Of a DNA stretch of 64,000 nucleotides, positions 62,283 to 64,000 are shown piece by piece. The stretch comes from Camarhynchus parvulus (taxonomy: Eukaryota > Chordata > Aves > Passeriformes > Thraupidae). Position 1 is the first letter of the stretch. Every line of letters starts with the position of its first letter. Below the pieces are notes generated by a model, which saw only the letters and a program-made list of their open reading frames with translations, was not told where the DNA came from and ran no database searches. The translations under genes and the position numbers were made by a program. The DNA lies in NCBI RefSeq assembly GCF_901933205.1, contig NC_044571.1, forward strand, positions 10,393,420 to 10,457,419, written 5' to 3'.

Positions 62283-63190
62283 CTTTTAGTGGATCAATGC
62301 TATTTAATATCTTCATTAATGGCACAGAGATCAAGCGCACCCTCAGCAGATTTGCGGATGGCCTCAAGCTGAGTGGTGCAGTTGACACAGCTGAAGGTCA
62401 GGATGCCATCCAGGAAAACCTGCACAAGCCTGAGAAGTGGGACAATGGGAATCTCATGAAATTTACCAAGTCTAAGTGCAAGCTACTGCAGCTGTGTTGG
62501 GCCAACCCCTTGTACCAATCCAGGCTGGGGGATGAAAAAATCAAGAGTAGCCCTGCAGAGAAGGACTTGGGGGTGCTGGTGGGTGGGAAGCTGGACATGA
62601 GCCAGTTGTGTGAATTTGAAGCCCAAAGAGCCAGATATGTCCTGGGCTGTGGTCAGCAGGCCAAGGGAGGTGATGCCGTCCCTCTGCTGTGCTCAGGTGA
62701 GACCCCACTGCAGAGCTGCATCCAGCGCTGGGGTCCCAGCACAGGAAGGACAAGGATCTGTTGGAGGGAGTCCAAAGAGGGCCACCAAGATGATCAGGGG
62801 GCTGGAGCATCTCTCCCACAGTGAAAGGCTATGAGAATAGCTCAGCCTGGAAAAGAAAAGGCTTTGGGATGACCTAATTGTGGCCTTCCAATACCTGAGG
62901 AGAGGCTGCAAAAAAGCTGGAGAGGGACTTTTCACAGGGGCATGTAGTGATAGGACAAAAGAGGAACGGTCTTAAGCTAAAATAGGGAAGATTAACATTA
63001 GATATTAGGAAAAAAAATCACTCTGAGGGTGGCGAGGCACTGGAACAGGTTTCCCAGAGAAGTTGTAGATGGTCCATCCCTGCAAGTGTTCAGGACTAAG
63101 TTTAATGGGGTTCTAAGCAACCTGGTCTAGTGAAGGGTATCCTTGTCCACAGCAGGGGGATCAGGACTAGGTCATCTTCAAGGTCCTTTT
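62283..63190 (+). mobile_element. CR1 LINE fragment with RT C-terminal coding remnant, 3' tail lost
   Basis: Plus-strand CR1 beginning in the RT palm region at GTGGATCAATGCTATTTAAT. The open frame to 62824 includes FNIFING, LSRFADG (the FADD catalytic box with its second Asp changed to Gly), NLMKFTKSKCKLL and SSPAEKDLGVLV, all in the order expected for CR1 RT. A frameshift near 62650-62700 moves the following part (VRPHCRAA, then KRATKMIRGLEHLSHSERL) to another frame (62610-62834). The 3' UTR follows with GTAGTGATAGGACAAAAGAG near 62944, GAGGGTGGCGAGGCACTGGAA near 63024 and GCAACCTGGTCTAGTGAAGG near 63117. Similarity stops at CTTCAAGGTCC near 63187, just before the expected TTCCAACCC and octamers, where a short T run begins. 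It is the longest CR1 copy here with RT coding remnants, and is inactive. Confidence 0.93.
62285..62834 (+). pseudogene. Broken CR1 ORF2 C-terminal (reverse transcriptase) remnant
   Basis: This is the coding part of the CR1 copy. It covers roughly the RT palm from the FNIFIN box onward through thumb-like sequence and the VRPH to RRATKM region. The start codon at 62237 lies in flanking sequence and is not a real start. Damage includes the altered FADD box (FADG), which removes a catalytic aspartate, and at least one frameshift. It makes no working enzyme. The frame has stayed open for about 180 codons through the palm, which suggests moderate and not extreme age. Confidence 0.85.
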
Positions 63191-64000
63191 TTTCTTGTGG
63201 GGAGGAAGACTGACCAGTCCCTTGTTCTGCTGGTTTCTGGATTCTACTCTTTCACAGTGCTAAGTTACCCACTCTTCTCTTTCCATGAAGTAAGTCTTAC
63301 CATGTTTTCTGCATGGATGTGGAACCACGTAGACATTAAAGGCAATCTTAAGATTGTACTTAGCTGTGTAAACAATGTCCTTTAAGAGTCTGAAGCTCTA
63401 TATAATCTCATAGCTGTCTAAATAGAAGTCTATACAGCATATATTTTTTTTTGCAAAGACATCACACATGGACCATTCAAGTTTGAAAATTGTGAGCTTT
63501 GATTATAAAAATTACAGTCATTTAAAGGAGGACTTAATTAACATAAGGTAGATTACTGCAAAAAGAATTGGTTCCCATGCATTTAAGTGTATGAGTTTTA
63601 AATGATTTACAGTCTGCTCAAAATCAAGTTAATTTTCACCGGAACTCTTGTGATACAGTTTTCCTGAAATGTCAGTGAACCAAGAAATGTCAGAACGAGA
63701 ACACATATTTGAATGAATAGCAAGCTATTATTAAAAAACCCTACATTTCAAAATGCATAATTGATTACTGATATCTTCTCAATTTATTGTAGATTCATTT
63801 GAGCTAATTAAAAGCAAGTAAACATGATTTTAAAATAGGCAACAATTTTGGTTCTGCTGTAGTGTTCTTTATATAAACTATTTCTGCTGTTTTAATTATT
63901 GAACTTATGATCATTTTTATGCATTTTACTTTTTTTTTCTGATTTGTTGTTGCACAAATTTTTATTCTTTTGAAACTGAAAAGTAATAACTATGAAGTCT
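63191..64000. other. AT-rich single-copy DNA to the window end
   Basis: No gene, RNA gene or recognised transposon was found. The plus-strand frame at 63143-63385 starts inside the CR1 3' UTR and has no domain. Short T runs lie near 63445 and 63930. Confidence 0.5.

Overview
This is eukaryotic, almost certainly avian, nuclear DNA. The evidence is a set of CR1 non-LTR retrotransposon fragments, two of which keep the bird-type 3' end with ATTCTGTG/ATTCTATG-like octamers, and two LTR-type sequences that resemble bird endogenous retrovirus LTRs. The rest is AT-rich, CpG-poor, intron- or desert-like sequence. A passerine or other neoavian bird is plausible from the repeat families, but the window alone does not prove it. 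There are no operons, ribosome binding sites, CRISPR arrays or other prokaryotic features.

No protein-coding gene could be supported on either strand. Almost all open frames are short, overlap on both strands and have no recognisable domain. The only open frames with recognisable protein ancestry lie inside decayed CR1 copies: ORF1 at about 30.5-31.1 kb, and reverse-transcriptase C-terminal pieces at about 5.5-5.7 kb and 62.3-62.8 kb. The window is best read as part of a gene desert or a very large intron.

Layout: 1-5340 single-copy AT-rich DNA; 5341-5740 CR1 (-); 5741-14161 single-copy DNA with microsatellites; 14162-14770 CR1 (+); 14771-30506 single-copy DNA with several T/G-rich tracts; 30507-31440 CR1 ORF1 fragment (+); 32920-33068 CR1 3' end (-); 33069-41577 single-copy DNA; 41578-42132 truncated solo LTR (-); 43450-44014 CR1 (+), a sister copy of the 14 kb element; 46450-46540 possible CR1 scrap (-); 50910-51475 CR1 (+); 59090-59980 probable solo LTR (-); 62060-62255 possible CR1-like fragment (-) lying against 62283-63190 CR1 (+); then single-copy DNA to the end.

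I found no convincing new biological system. The points most worth checking are the two sister CR1 copies with the same internal deletions and nearly the same 5' end, the CR1 ORF1 piece with no 3' end, a near-perfect 20-bp-arm hairpin at 29151-29194, and a few stretches that could be conserved noncoding elements.
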